Of a stretch of 64,000 nucleotides of DNA, positions 24,423-38,300 are shown one piece after another. The stretch covers positions 1,810,001 to 1,874,000 of the forward strand of contig NC_066595.1 in assembly GCF_905475345.1 (NCBI RefSeq), in the 5' to 3' direction. The notes beneath the pieces are model-generated. The model was not told the origin of the DNA and made no database searches. It worked only from the letters and a program-made list of their open reading frames with translations. Made by a program: the position numbers and the translations under genes. This stretch comes from Vespula vulgaris (lineage: Eukaryota > Arthropoda > Insecta > Hymenoptera > Vespidae). Positions within the stretch are counted from its first letter, which is position 1, and every line of letters starts with the position of its first letter.

Positions 24423-25008
24423 TATCTTACCCGCTCTTTCTATAGCCCTTTCACCCATCCCCTTCTCGACTCCCCTCATAGATCTTATATTATTCCCTTT
24501 ATTTTGAATTCGATCAAAAACAAAAAGTGTAAATTCATGGTAAAAGTAACGCTTTTTAATCGCTACACGAAAGCTCACCACTTTTATTTTTTTCAGTTTT
24601 GTATCGAGCGCTGACCTATCTTTTTACTTATTATTTGTTTGTTTGTTTGTTTGTTTCTTTTTTCTTTATTTTAAATCCAACATTCGTATCTCAACGTTGT
24701 TTTATTATTTTATTAATATTTACAGAAGATTTTGTTCGGATGCAATGCTTTTTGTTTTTTTTTTTCCTTTTTTCTTTTTTCCTTTCCCCTTTCCTTCCGT
24801 CTTCCTTTATCTTTGTTTTTGTATATATAGCGCACTATTGTACTTAGATTCTCGACAGGGAACTTGGTTCGGTGTGGTACGGACGTTTCTCGAATGATCA
24901 ACAATGATCGGTTATTGTAGACTTTACGAGATCCATTGACAAAACCGAATTGATTTTCCGAGCTCGAACGAACCTGCCATTGATTTGCAATTAGTTTATA
25001 CGAACAAA

Positions 25009-25011
<3 letters not shown>

Positions 25012-25065
<54 letters not shown>

Positions 25066-25120
25066 CATACATACATACATACATACATATACATATATAT
25101 ATACATACATACTTATACAT
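25012..25120. repeat. (TA)n followed by (CATA)n array
   Basis: About 22 TA units run into CATA/TACA units. The same compound pattern recurs near 12800-12918 and 26090-26190. Confidence 0.95.
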
Positions 25121-25477
25121 GTATATATACACACATAGAAAAGAAAATAAAAATAAATGATGCGCGGACTTGTAAACCAAGTTCCTTCTTCTTTTTTAAT
25201 AACGCGTCGAATTTTTAACGAACCGATTTTTATAAACGACATAAGACCCGGGTAGATTCGAAAATTGACAAAAAGATTTATATAATTTAAAGTGAAAGAG
25301 AAAAGAAAGGAAAAGAAAAAAAAAAAAAAGAAAAAGAAAAAGAAATATGACAATAAAAAATGCGTAAAGCAGGAATAGCTTTGTAACTCTTGCTGATTCC
25401 GATCATCACTTCCTGAAATGACGATAAATCATCTACAATTAATCGATCGAGATAAGAGAATAATTAAATAAGTAGAA

Positions 25478-25510
<33 letters not shown>

Positions 25511-25828
25511 AAGGAAGAATGAAATAATAAAAAAAAAAGGATAGAAAGAAAGAAAAAAAGCGTTGGTAATCATCGTTATGTTTAAGATCGTCGTTAAAAA
25601 TATATATTATATGTATGAGACAATGAAAAATAAGAGAATGACTCGACTTTCGATCGAATCAACCCGGTCGTCTTTGTCTCACATCGGAGAGAGATCCTAA
25701 ATTTAATGCCTTTAGCAGAACATAGTATAATATAATTCTAATCTCGCCGATGTGACGACGAGTGTGCTTCAAAATTGTAATCGCTCGCATCGAAGATATT
25801 TTTCGCACACGTAACCACAGCACCACCA

Positions 25829-25865
25829 TCACTCTCTCTCTCTCCCTTTCTCTCTCTCTCTCTCA

Positions 25866-25910
<45 letters not shown>
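25829..25910. repeat. (CT)n-rich tract
   Basis: CT units with a few CC and CA interruptions; likely within or just beyond the Nipped-B 3' UTR. Confidence 0.9.
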
Positions 25911-25916
<6 letters not shown>

Positions 25917-26274
25917 TTTTCTCTCATACACTCTATTTCTATCACTCACTTTTTCTCACTTTATACAGTACATCCTTTCAGTACTCTTCTACAGAAGCAT
26001 CTCATTTTTCACCTAACGAAAGTTCACTGCGCCTTTATGAGCGTCCAGAGAGCAGCACTGGTATCATCGATAAAAATCATCTGATCTGATATACATATAT
26101 ACATATAAGTATAATTACATTCATATGTATGTGTATGTATGTATGTATATATGCTGTATGTATATATATATATGTATATATATATATAGATACCAGAACA
26201 GTCCCTTGCCCCGTTGATATTCTAAAAACTCCGAATATGACTCTATGTACACGCAGGTCCCGATACCACCGCAC

Positions 26275-27491
26275 TCACACTAGAAAATCAGGGTCACTAT
26301 AGTCTTCCCCACTCTCGCTACTGTCGGAGATTCTTCTCCTCTTCTTCTTCTTATGTTTCTTCATTTTTTCTGTCTTGTGCGCGCGATGCTTACGATGTTC
26401 CTTCATATCAGGATTCATCGGATGAATAGCAACTTTGGGTACACGTGGAGACGTCGGAGTCGACGCCGTTATTGTTGAGTTCATCGAGTTGTTCGAATGT
26501 TCGATAGACGAGTTCATAGTTGCTTGATGAAACTGAACATTTCCGAAAGAATTGCTCGTTACTGCACTCTCGTTCAGTTTATTATCGATCTCGGGATTGG
26601 GTATCCTTGGTGATTGACTGTTATCTATGTTACATTGTTTGCTGCTGGTATCACCTTCCTCTCCTTCGTCTGGTTCTTCAGGATCATATTTCAGCATTAA
26701 CTGTTTAAAATCCAAGTATTCCTTGACCAATTTCTTTCTGCCCTCGGCATCGAGTTCCGCATTGCTTACACCTTCCTTCAGCCTCTGTAACGTCGCTTTA
26801 GGTTTGAACAAAAGATTATTCTTACGATTCACAGCTTTCTCATAAACCTTGGCCGCTTCCGATGGCGAATATTGACCAATCTTTGCATCGGAGAAACCAT
26901 AAAGATCTTTTAGATGTTGCCTCAATGTCAGGAGCAAGAGAAAACCTTGACTGGCTGTGATGTATTCCCGGAGCAAAGTCGTGTCACCTGGTAATCTTGC
27001 TAAGATCGTCTCTTCGTCCTCTTCGTCGTCTTCCTCGTCTACCAGAGATAATATATTTTCTGAACGAGGCTGCTCGCTCGATCCTACCATAACTACCGGC
27101 TGCATAGGTGGTTGCATCATTTGCTGATCTCGCTGATGTTCTTGCAACAATAAATGCTGCTGCTGCTGCTGTAACTGCTGTTGCTGTTGTAGTTGCTGTT
27201 GTAGTTGCTGTTGCTGTTGCTGTTGTAGTTGTTGTTGTTGTTGCTGTTGTTGCTGTAGTTGTTGTTGTTGCTGTAGTTGTTGTTGCTGGTGCTGCTGCAG
27301 CTGCAGTTGCAATTGCTGCTCTTGCTGTATCTGCTGCAATTGTTGCTGCTGCTGTTGTTGTTGTTGTGGTTGTTGTTGTTGTTCCTGTTGTTGCTGTTGC
27401 TGCTGTTGTTGTTCCTGTTGTTGTTGTTGCTGTTCCTGTTGTTGTTGTTGCTGCTGCTGTTGTTGCTGTTGGTGATGTTGATGCTGCTGAT

Positions 27492-27534
<43 letters not shown>

Positions 27535-30500
27535 GTGATGATGCGATGTCGATTGACTGCCCCCTTCCTTAGGCAGCAAAGCTTCTCTGAAAGACTGCAG
27601 CAAATTTGTACCCGACATCGATATGATAATATCGATATGATGGATGATGAATAATGGCTCGTCTTGTACCTGATATGTGAAATAAGCAAGATTATCAGCC
27701 AAGTATAACATTTGAGATAAACTTGTCTTGGCGCTCTCATCGAATTGTTTTAAAAAGGACAAGACGATCGCCCTTCTCTGTTGTTTCGTATTTCTTAATA
27801 TAGTATATAGAAAACCATTGAGTGCACCAGGAAATTCACCTTCTTTAATTCGCATACCTCTCACAGTGTTATCATTCTGCAAAATTTTCTGCAATCGATA
27901 ACTTAATTTTATACCAAATTGTGATTTCATATGGATGAAGCCAGGGTACTTCTTCTCGATGTCTTGCAGCTGTTTGTCCGCGCTGTGACTGACGGCTTTC
28001 TCGCAATCCGTGCTCATGCAAATCAAATAGGGTACTATTTGCACAGGATGCACCAAACCTTGGGTCAAAATCAGTTGTATAACTTTCAGGGCAGCGTGTC
28101 TAACGCTTATATTCGCATGTAAGAAAGATTCCAATATCTCTTTAATGTAAAGCTGAATGACGGTACTGGCCATTCCCGATGAAACATCTCCCATTTCCTT
28201 CAAATTCTCTTGCTTGGACATCTTCGACCATTCCAAATCCTGCTTTATCATTCTCTTTTCTTCCTCTTGAAGATATATCTCGATATTATTTAAAACTTGA
28301 ATTCTCATATGAACCAGAGCGTTCTCGGATGTAAGCAAATGGTGATAAAGCTCTTTCAATTCAGGGACCAGCATGAATTCGTAATGTCTTATGCAAAGAG
28401 AACCAATAGCGGACAAAGTGAAATGACGTATATCATCGTTGTCTTGATGGACGAAGTAATTTAATGTTTCAAAGACTTGATCCTTTATGTTCTCTGCCAA
28501 ACCCTCAATGACCTCCGGGTCGGTAAAATTAAAATGCCTCAATAACAAGCCGACTGTGAACAATGCTCTTCTGAAAAATGGCCTATACTTCAATAGCATT
28601 GGATTCGCTGGATCTTTCTCGTATAACGATTTGTACTCCGTCAGATGACCATAATATTTTTTAAAACAGTCACGTATTAATTTAAAGTTCCTCGTGACGT
28701 TGTTCACTATAGAGCCTAAACACGATAAACAACTTGCTACGACCGATCTATCGTGTTGCAGAATTAATTTAACCGAATCCTCTTCTAGCTGCGCTAAGAA
28801 CGTTTCGCTGGGATGTTCCATCAACGGTACTACTAACTCGAGAGTGTGAGCAACGCTGCTTATTATTTGATAGTCCCCTTGTGTTTGACACTTTAAACTT
28901 AAGTAAGGCTGCAAGGTGATCGCATGATTAACCAAAAGTTGCGGTCGGATCTTCGCAAAGAGATATAACGTAGTTAAACAAGCGACCAGTCGCTGTGACG
29001 ATCCTTTCTTTTCGGATTTACCGACGTCACCTAGATTAGTTTCCTCTAACCTAAGAACATTTTCTATCAAGCAATCGACGATCTGCTTGCATGCCGTTAA
29101 TAATGCCTTCGGAGGTTCGGTTTGCATTTTCGTACTATCGTCCTTATCTTCCTTTGGTTTAAACAAACTTACCAGCAGTTGTTCAAACCATTCCAGGCCC
29201 ATATCTTTGCTAGCTGCGACAACGTCGGTTATATTCATTACTTTTCTCAGTAACGAGTCGGAATCAAGCGTAGGTCGTTCTCTTACAGGGGTGAACCACA
29301 TATTTTGAAAAACTTCCATAACTAGTTTTCTTATCCCTTCTTCATCGTTCACTCTTCTGATCATCTTCACGCAAATCTCTGGGATTTTCGGGAAATCTGG
29401 GCACTCCATACAAATGTCCTTCAATATCTTAATCACACGTTTCCTAACACTGACACCTGTATCCAATATTCTTGCTAGCAACATGTCGTAATATTTGTCT
29501 ATTAACTCCGGTCGGCTCAATACAAATTTTCCTACTAAATCGACAGCTGCCTCCCTTACAGATGTAGAATGATCGAGAAACGAATGTTTCACCCCCAGTT
29601 GCATATCGACTCTCGCAAGTACACTTGGATCTGCTTCAACGATCATCGTTAAACATTTCATAGCTTTCGTTCGAATTGCGATAGATGATTCTGTCAATAC
29701 GTGAAGTATTTGTTTGAGATAACGATCGAAGCTTTGCGAAAATGGTCTCTTTGATGCAAGGTATTGAGAAATTAGTTCGGCCGAATTGTAATCTATGTAG
29801 GTTTGTAAAACGTCTGGCTTAGTTCCTGTACTGTACGGTCTAATTCTGCTAATAATGTACTTCTTTTTTTCTTCTATGAGTCTATAAGCTTCCGAATTTT
29901 TCTGCTCGTTATTGTCATTTTCATCCGCGTCCTGATCTTCAACTTCCGAATCGCTTTCCTGATCGCTACTGTGATGTTTATTCTTTTTCTTCGCTCTCTT
30001 CTTATGCGTCTTCTTAGTCGGACTATTCTTTGATTGTCCTACGCGTGATTTCTCTACCGCACAATCTCTGTACCATTGAGCCAGATAAAAGTGTCGAGCG
30101 TATACCAATGCTGAATCCTTCGTTCCGTTAACAGCCAAATAATCTAATAGTACTTTCTGTAGAAAGACCGTCCTTTCTTCGTCCTCGCTCAATCCTATGA
30201 TTTCCTTGTCTTTGATTTGATCATAATCGGCATCCTTTTGTTGTTCCAATTTGATGTCTCTTATAATCTGATCAATGGTGGACAACTTGCATTGAGAACT
30301 GACCGCGTCTTTTCTTAGTCTAGCTGCAACTACTCCAAGATAATCAATGGAAGCAACTCTAAGCGACATATCCGAACTTTTGTTCGAAAAATGTCCGACC
30401 AATAAATTTCCAAGCAAGCTCAGAAGTAATTCTGCTGCAGGCCATTCAGGTTTATTCACTGTAGCTAATAGATCCTGTACAAAATTCTCGAATAATGGTC

Positions 30501-33297
30501 TATAATCAATTTCTTCTCCTTTGCTTCCGCATTTGTTTAAAAATACAGTTAAAAAATTACCAGCTATTCTAGTGGCGGTCTCGTACTTATTTATAATCAA
30601 AACATCGGCATCGACGTAACTAATCTTTTTCTCTTCCTTTTTCTCTTCCTTCTTCTCTTCTTCTTCCTTCGAAGATCCTTTTGTTTGTGGTACAACACTG
30701 TCCGACAGCACCACGACGCATTGAATAAGCTGCAATACTAACGCAGTTAGCATCTGTATATGATCCTCAGAGTTTAGCCTATATGTGCGCAAACTTCTTT
30801 TGCTACTAGGAAGTCTCGCTATTGACGCCAAAATATCATCTAACAATAATCTTCTATGCTTTTCGTATTTGGTAAATATTACGGTGACAAGCTTCAGAGC
30901 GCTTAGTTGCAGATCGCTAACGGATTCAACAAAAAATGGTGCGACGCCTAACGTGGATGCGTGAAGAACACTGGTGTCCGTTAACACTTGAATATTTAAT
31001 AATTCGGCAAGGAGACCAACCAGTTCGTGCATTTTGTTATAAACTTGAAGAATGCTCTTTTCGCGAACTTCCTTCATATGGCCCCTTTTTTTACGTCCAC
31101 TAGAATTATAATTGTCAGTCTTGTTTTTTGTGTCTATTTTATAAACAGGGTCAAACGAAGGATAGATGGTGTTTTGCAATTGAAATTTCATGAAAAGAAC
31201 TATTCTGTCGATTACGTCTTCCAAATAAACTGTCTTGGGCATATTGCTCGATGTCATAATATGCAACGATATTAGGGATGCGTCTACGGCACGCTGTACC
31301 CTTTCCATAGCCAACTGCATCCACAGCCTACTTTCGTCAACGTCGTCGTCGGGATCTGCTAACGGAGATACTCGTGCTCCGTCACGAATATTCTTCTCTA
31401 AAATATTTAGCAATCTGACCAATCGGTCTGCAGGAATAGATTCCATAGCTCCTAAAGCTTTCAACTTTGCCGCTTCGGTACATAAATCGTGTAACTGATA
31501 TTTAGGAATAAGTAGTTCTGGAGGCACATCACCATCTTCTTCTAACTCCGCGTTGGTTGCAATATCTTCTGTATTTTCAAAAATGGTTTCTATGGTCGAA
31601 TTAAATCGTTGGTATGTGTTAGTTTCCATTAATTCTTCGACACTTAACTTAGACAGAACTGGAACTAGTTTTTTCTCCACCTTTCTTATTTTGGGTTTTG
31701 TTGGTGTAAATATTCCTTCCTTCTTTTCGTCCTCTTCATCGTCGTCCAATATCCTTCTTCTTCTACGAATTTTATCTTCGCTTTTCTTCCTTTCTGCTCT
31801 CTCTTTTTCTCTCTGAACCTGACGTTCCTTTGCTCGCGCTTTGAAATATTTATTATTTTTACCAATTTCTTCCTCGCTTTCGGAATCGCTCTTTGTGTCA
31901 TCGCGATTGGTTAATCCCATCCTTGCAGCACGGCTGGGGGATTTCTCAGCGAATGCAGCTAAACTCTTCTGCATAAGCGCCTGATCTTCTATAGATAATC
32001 TATTCAACATAACAACAGGTTCTTTCATTTTTTCTGTTGGTGTAGTGGGCATTTTTAACATTTTGTCGGAATTGTTGTTTTGTTGATGCTGTATTGGCAT
32101 GATATTAGTAGGATCTAAAGTATTAACAACATTAACGTTATGAAGGTTTGGATATGACGTGGTCTGTGAACCTGACAATAAATCTTGTGCAGCATTATCC
32201 ATGCTTTGTTTCGTTTCAATATTCTCTATCGGTAAATCTATGTCAGGAAGGCCAGTTACTGGATCAAGTAAAAACTGTTGATTAGCTTGAACACTGCTAT
32301 TAATATCCATATGCTCATTACTTTGCAACGAATGATGTACTTGTTGATTCATCGTTGGATCGTAAACATTCTGTTGCATGTTCATAGTTTGCTGTTGCTG
32401 AACGGGTATGTTCGCACGCATTGGAGAAGTCATGTGCATATTGTGTTGCGGCGTCATACCAGCCATGTTGTGATGCTGAGGCGTTACATTGCCCAAAGAT
32501 GTCAAAGGTGTATTAGGTGAACTCATATGAGCCGGAGAATACATATTTGGTTGGGGAGCTATATTCGACAGAGGATTTATACAATTGGAGTCATCCTGTA
32601 CATGCTGTGGCGTAGTCGATGTTCTCGTTTGCTCCGTCATAACGTTTCCTCTAGGAGATGGAGAAGGCACGGCAAAAGGAGACATTTGTGAAATATCTGC
32701 ATGATTTTGAGGTGTAACTGGCATTCGTGGATGCTGCGCGTGAGAGATACCACTGGGTGGTGGGAGTACGGTCCTAGCTGCAGCAGGATGAGCAGGACTA
32801 CCTTGAGGCGTTTGCCTAGACCCTGAAGAATTCGAGTAAGATGGTGAAAAGCGGCCATAATTTGCTGGTGATTGATTAGAATGCATCTGCTGAGTACCCT
32901 GAGACCAATTTCTCGGAGAATTATACTGAGGCCCTTTGAACACGTGTGGATTTATCTGCAGAATTGCTTTAAGCAATTCTGGCGTATTCTGCTCTGATTC
33001 CAAGGGTTGTTCAGTATTAGCATAATTATCCTTCAGTTCAATATGGTCCGACGAAGTTTGTGACAGGGACAATATTAACTGGGGCACTAAATTTTCATCT
33101 CGTACACTTAACAATATTTGTGCTTCCTCTGCCACTCTTGGATGAAACAGGAGAGATTTGTTTGTCAGAGTTTGGGGCAGCGGCGTTGGTAGGGGCATTT
33201 CAGGTAACAAGTCAGTGAGACTCGCGATACCAGCGAGGGTAGTAATTGGCACACTCGGAATAACCCCATTCATTTTGAATTTGATTTGTTCTGGCAT
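26275..33297 (-). CDS. Nipped-B: Nipped-B / NIPBL, cohesin loader subunit (single coding exon)
   Basis: NIPBL with MAU2 loads cohesin on chromatin and activates its ATPase. The 2340-residue frame is uninterrupted. The N-terminus (MNGVIPSVPITTLAGIASL, then TDLLPEMPLPTPLP) is the MAU2-binding region and matches vertebrate NIPBL. Residues about 110-420 are Gln/Pro/Met-rich and disordered. A PVVML string at about 427-431 fits the HP1-type PxVxL motif. The large HEAT-repeat region follows (about 570-1910), containing for example MRTKAMKCL-like and SVRKRVIKILKDIC stretches. A Gln/His tract occupies about 1917-2060, then a conserved C-terminal block (SQGFLLLLTLRQHLKDLYGF, YSPSEAAKVYEKA) and a Lys/Arg-rich tail. 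The start at 33297 lies six bases after a splice acceptor (TTTTTGTCCAG), so an upstream in-frame Met at 33330 is intronic. The next Met (MNG) aligns with the vertebrate start and could be used instead. Confidence 0.96.
27117..27543 (-). repeat. Coding CAG/CAA and CAT/CAC repeat: poly-His/poly-Gln tract in Nipped-B
   Basis: About 140 codons are almost entirely Gln, with a leading run of about 15 His and occasional Leu and Glu. CAG and CAA are mixed, so it is not a pure CAG expansion. It replaces the charged, disordered loop that separates the last HEAT block (ending near SGTNLLQSF) from the C-terminal block in vertebrate NIPBL. Long open frames on both strands across it are by-products. Confidence 0.95.
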
Positions 33298-35384
33298 TAC
33301 AGCCTGGACAAAAAATAGATTCAAAATCAATTCCAGTGTTTTTGTTTGTCCCCCCTGGTTTCATAGAACAATCCAGTATATGAAGCACTGCACTAACATC
33401 ATATAAAAGTTCTACTCACGATATAATATAGATGTAAGACAACAGAACGTATCTAAATGCAGCACTGTTGCTACATATACCCAAACTAATCATTGCTGTT
33501 ATTTTTGTACTTGCATTTCCTAAACTTTCCAACACATTCTACTATTAAACAGAATAGTATCTAACTCTTGTCAGAGAACACTAACACTAAAGTTATATTG
33601 GGAACTTAACAAAGTCTCTTTTAAGTTCCCATGTTGTAAAAAAAGATTTCAACCAAACTTTGATGAAGCACGTGGGTCCTCCAATAATCGATCCATGGTT
33701 ATCAATCCCTGGTCCTATAACAAAAAATTTTATTCAATTAAAGCTATTGACCAAAAAATATTGAATGAGCGCTGATAAAATAATTATAATATTATATTTT
33801 GAAATATAAGAAACAAAAACATTCATTGTTTATACCAAACCTTATAAAATTATAATGATTCTGTTAATGCATAGAATTTACCTATATAATAATATGAGAA
33901 TAATAATAAAAATAAGATAATAATTATGTCATTATTTCATACACTTTATAAATACGATCAATAATACATGCATTTCATTAATCTTTCAAAATGAAAGTAT
34001 AAAATATGATTTAAATACAGTGACACAATGATTGAAAATTTATGAAAATACAAAATAACAACAAAACAATTTTTTAACTATTTCTCGAGAACAATTAATA
34101 TGACATCATCAATTCCTAAATAAATTTATTTGCACTAAACACTTTGAAAACAAAAGGAATGATAACGCCATAACGTATCAATACGATCAAGAATAATTCC
34201 TAAATGTATTCGATCAATTATAAACAATATTATAATTATATCCTATATAATATAGTCAGTTAAACAAATGTATAAAAAATAATAAAAAGATACGACAATA
34301 GCTTAAAAGAAAAATGCTAAGAAAAATAAACTAATATCTCATATGTACGACATTGAACGGAAGATATCGACGATAGCAATAAATAATATTATCCAGGCTA
34401 TTATTTTTTAGCCTTATTAAAAACATTTTAGTTATCTCAATTATCTTTATTATTAATATCAATGAAAAACAATAGCAACATATTGTAATACCATCTAAGT
34501 CATTACCTTTCTTCGTTGGATGTCTACCATCCAACATCATACATATGATAACATGAGCACTGGATGATGTTTAGACAGCAGAATTTCTCAAACGAACGCG
34601 AAAGCCCTCTAAAGAAGAGAATTAAATAGATCAGTGACAATATAAAAATCCATTGAACGTCAGATAAGTCTATAAAAACAAAATTGATGTGTAAGGAGGT
34701 TCTGTATCAATTGCCTTACCCCAAGCAATCGCGACGATTATTTATGCTCCCGAATGTACTATGCGGAATATAATTTTGGCGGGCAGCGTGAACACATTTG
34801 CGTGAGCATCAATTTTAATCGTAGACAAACGTGTAGCCGTTTATTGCGCGTCCTCCAAATCGTTGCGTTCGACCGTGTCAAGCCTTTTAGCAAAAAACTT
34901 TTCCCCGTAGACGATATCCACTCAATTGTCAATCCGTGGTTGTGGCCTACTTGGATGGTTGCGCTTTTACAGCGATCACGAAGATATGCACCGAACTGAA
35001 TATCACCTCACGACTTTCACTTACATGTTTCACAGCACCGCGTAAACATCGCCATGTCAAAGGTGGTGCATCGCGGGGAAAACAGTATTTATAGTGCGAA
35101 TACGAAGAAAACAGACACAAAGGCGTCCATTTTGCTCAGCAGCGAGTTAGCGGAAGTTGCGTAGTAGATACAGCCGAGATACAGGTATACCGGCGCTTAC
35201 GGCGTCGCGTTTCGAATGTTACCGAACCGTTTGCATGTGAGCGATTTATAACTTTACACCGATACTTTATTAATCTACCCTCCAAAATATGTCGGTCAAA
35301 CGAAGTAAATAAAGCGATCATGTCGTTGATTAGTTTCCCTTTTAAATTCATCATTCCTTAAGGAACTGTTGAAGGTCATACAAA
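33298..35384. promoter_or_regulatory. Nipped-B 5' UTR/introns and divergent promoter with the ankyrin-GH20 gene
   Basis: The acceptor at 33304-33305 shows that Nipped-B has at least one upstream non-coding exon. Candidate minus-strand donors are GTAAGG (34716-34721) and GTAATG (just below 34508), implying UTR exons between about 34.5 and 35.1 kb; a possible acceptor (TTATAG) lies at 33715. The divergent plus-strand gene starts at 35385, so 34.75-35.38 kb, which is noticeably richer in CpG, is probably a shared promoter. I see no coding exon here. Confidence 0.5.
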
Positions 35385-35391
35385 ATGGCGG
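35381..35391 (+). promoter_or_regulatory. YY1/Pho-like motif over the start codon
   Basis: CAAAATGGCGG matches the YY1-type AANATGGCGG consensus and contains the ATG of the ankyrin-GH20 gene. A shorter inverted CCATTTTG lies near 35128. YY1 sites overlapping start codons near transcription starts are known in animals; function here is inferred. Confidence 0.3.
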
Positions 35392-38300
35392 AAGAATTTG
35401 AATTTTTCGAGGTAACTATTATTTCTAATATTTCATAGAAATACCTACGATTTTTACGTCCTCTATTTAATGACATTATGTAATTTAATATTTCGCTTAG
35501 ATCAATGTTTATTTAGCTACGTGTGCGTTTCACTTTTCTTTATATCGAGTTTATTCGTAATCAATCGTATATACGTAGTATGCTTGTTCGATGACAACCA
35601 ATCATGTTTCTAGACTACATGTTTATTCCGATTTACACAATTCCTTTTTCAAATTCAACCGCCAGGGAGCGGAGCACAGCAACAATAAGAAACATGTCGG
35701 CGATAAGAGTGTAACTAAAATCTTTCCTGTCTCCCATGAGTTTGGCCCCCCTGCGAGCAGGGCGATAACTTATACCGCGATATTACGCTTCGTATGATTT
35801 CTGACAACTGACGGAATTTAGTGCTTATTTTGATGCGGTGCAATATGTAATGTTATTATTAAATAAGAAGAAGCAGAGATGCAAGACATTTGTGAAAATA
35901 TTCGTACGGCGATTGAACATGGACGTACTGATATTATCAGATCCATTTTAGAAGCATGTAGGTATTACTAAATTGTAATGTACAGTGTATTTGAACACTC
36001 AAATAATGCAGCTAAATGATATTAGATATCATAGCCTATTTTTACTGATCAGTTAAAATTTCTACGTTTACTTATTACACGTAGGTGAAAATGGTCCTAC
36101 GGCTGAAGGAATAACAAAAGAAAAAATATTGAATCAACCTCTCTTAGAAGAAGGAACTTTTTTATCATATGCATCTAAGGTATCTAGAAGAAATTATGCG
36201 GCTTTCTTATCGCTATATCTTGTTCCTTGATACTTCGTAATCACTTTTATGTATTAGACGAATCAAGCGGATATCGTAAGAACTTTGTTGAGTTGTGGAG
36301 CAGATCCAGCCGTACAAAATGCAAATGGACACAATGCTGTTGATTTAGCATCCAGCGATATCATACGCCGTATATATATTGAGGAATTGCTAAGAGCAAC
36401 TGCTGCTTCTGAGTACGTTTCTTGTTTGTATTTATTAATTACTAAAACAAATCGAAAAAGAAATAAAACTTATATTAGTAAAGGACTAAGAAAAAATATG
36501 TACTATATATATATATTAATGTAATGTCACTTACAGAATAGAGAAAGTAATACAATTACTAGATGCAGGAATACATGTAAATTCCTGGGATTCGCAAGGT
36601 AGTAAAAACACGCCGCTGCATTGGGCAGTTTGTTACGGAAATAAAGATGTCATTACCTGCTTGATTGGTAAAATTAACTATACTTAATGACATGTACCCT
36701 AATTATAATATAAAATACTGATAATATAAAAATGCAGCTTCCCATTTACAGACCGTGGTGCAGATATAAATGCAGAAAATGGATGCGGTGCTATACCATT
36801 GCATGATGCAGTAAATCGTGGTGATATAGCTATATGTCACGAGTTATTACAAGCTGGAGCAAATCCTCTTATAAGAGCTGTAAAAGGGTAAGGATTTATT
36901 ATAATATCTTATTTTTTGCACAGTTATGATATTTACATAATATTAAAAGATATATTTGCGTATAGAACATTTGCAGGGAAAACGCCATATGATCTTTCCC
37001 GTGGAAAACAGACCTTGCATGGCCTTCTTCAAAAATTTTTATCAAATTTTACATCAAATGACAATGAAGCTATGCATAGTCCAATTGCATTGTTTTCAGA
37101 AGGAAATTTTTCTCAAAAAAGTATTTCAAGCAATATGAGCCAACTCTCCATTGAATCTAATAAATCTTCTGAACCAGTATACGATATTCCATTACGAGAA
37201 TCGGGAAAAGATAGTCCTAACAAAACTACTACAGAAAAAGAAGGAATTTATTACTTACTTTGGCCACAACCAAAAACTATCTATGAACTTAAAAATTTTT
37301 CACCTCCATTTGTCATTGGCAAAGAACTTTTTATATCCATTATACAGGTATCTAAATATAATGAAATACTTATTAATAATTTGATCATATTAATTTTATG
37401 ATATGTACTTTTCAACACAGGGCAGTGAGTCCATACACAGAATATTAGATGTTTGGGAAGTTAGCAGAACACACTTATTGGAGTTAGGTCATGATGTAAA
37501 AATAGGTGAAGTTCAACCTAGCTCTGGGAAATTATCTAGTGAAAACAAAATAGAATGTATAGTGAACAAAAATTTGTTCAATGTTTCTCACGGCTATCAA
37601 TTGCATATTTCTCAAAACTCAATTAAAGTTTGTGCTGGAAGCCTACCAGGCTTACATTATGCAGTATGCACATTTGTGCAAATATTACGTTTAAGTAAAA
37701 AAGATAATACATCTGAAACATGCGAAATAGAACCTGTTCTCATAAAAGATGAACCAAGATTTATACACCGTGGAATATTGTTAGACATTTCACCAAGAGG
37801 TCGCATACCTACCCTGGAATATTTATTACACATGGTTGACTTATGGTCATCATTAAAAATATCTCATTTACATCTCTACTCTAGACTAACATCAGCCTGT
37901 GACTGGCAACTTTGTTATACTAAATCTGAAATGGTTACACTAGATAGATACTGCAGGTAAATTTGATATATTTTTTTATTATTTAAAATTTTTTTTTTTG
38001 GATCAATATAAAATTATTTTTTTTTATATATAGAGATCGTCATTTAGATTTAGTACCAACATTGGACGTCGATTCCAATGTAGGACAACATCATCTCACA
38101 CAAATGTGGCCTATTTTTCAAGAATTACTTGCTGTATTTCCTAGCCTGAGCTATGTACATGTTGGACCAAGATTGGCTAGTTTATTAGTTCAACCAGATA
38201 ACTTCGATCAGAGTTTGTCTGTAAACGAAACAATTGAAACAGATATGTCAGAGGTATATAAATCGTATTCGTGCCTTCAAGAGTTATGGCACATTCTGAA

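Larger units (their letters stand above)
19082..26274. other. 7.2 kb non-coding region between convergent CCDC112 and Nipped-B
   Basis: No exon of a recognisable protein is visible. CCDC112 (plus) and Nipped-B (minus) converge here, so the stretch should hold their 3' UTRs, but their polyadenylation sites cannot be assigned with confidence. The sequence is dominated by microsatellites: CA, TA, CT, GA, TCATCG and TTTTA/TTTAC arrays. The open frames seen are translations of these repeats. Confidence 0.6.

Noticed and set aside
27108..27654. Long plus-strand open frames (poly-Ala/Val and poly-Leu) opposite Nipped-B
   Set aside because: They are antisense translations of the Gln/His codon tract; the minus-strand frame is the conserved gene.
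33298..33330. Upstream in-frame Met extending Nipped-B by 11 residues
   Set aside because: The extension crosses a clear splice acceptor (TTTTTGTCCAG), so those codons are intronic, and they have no counterpart in the family.
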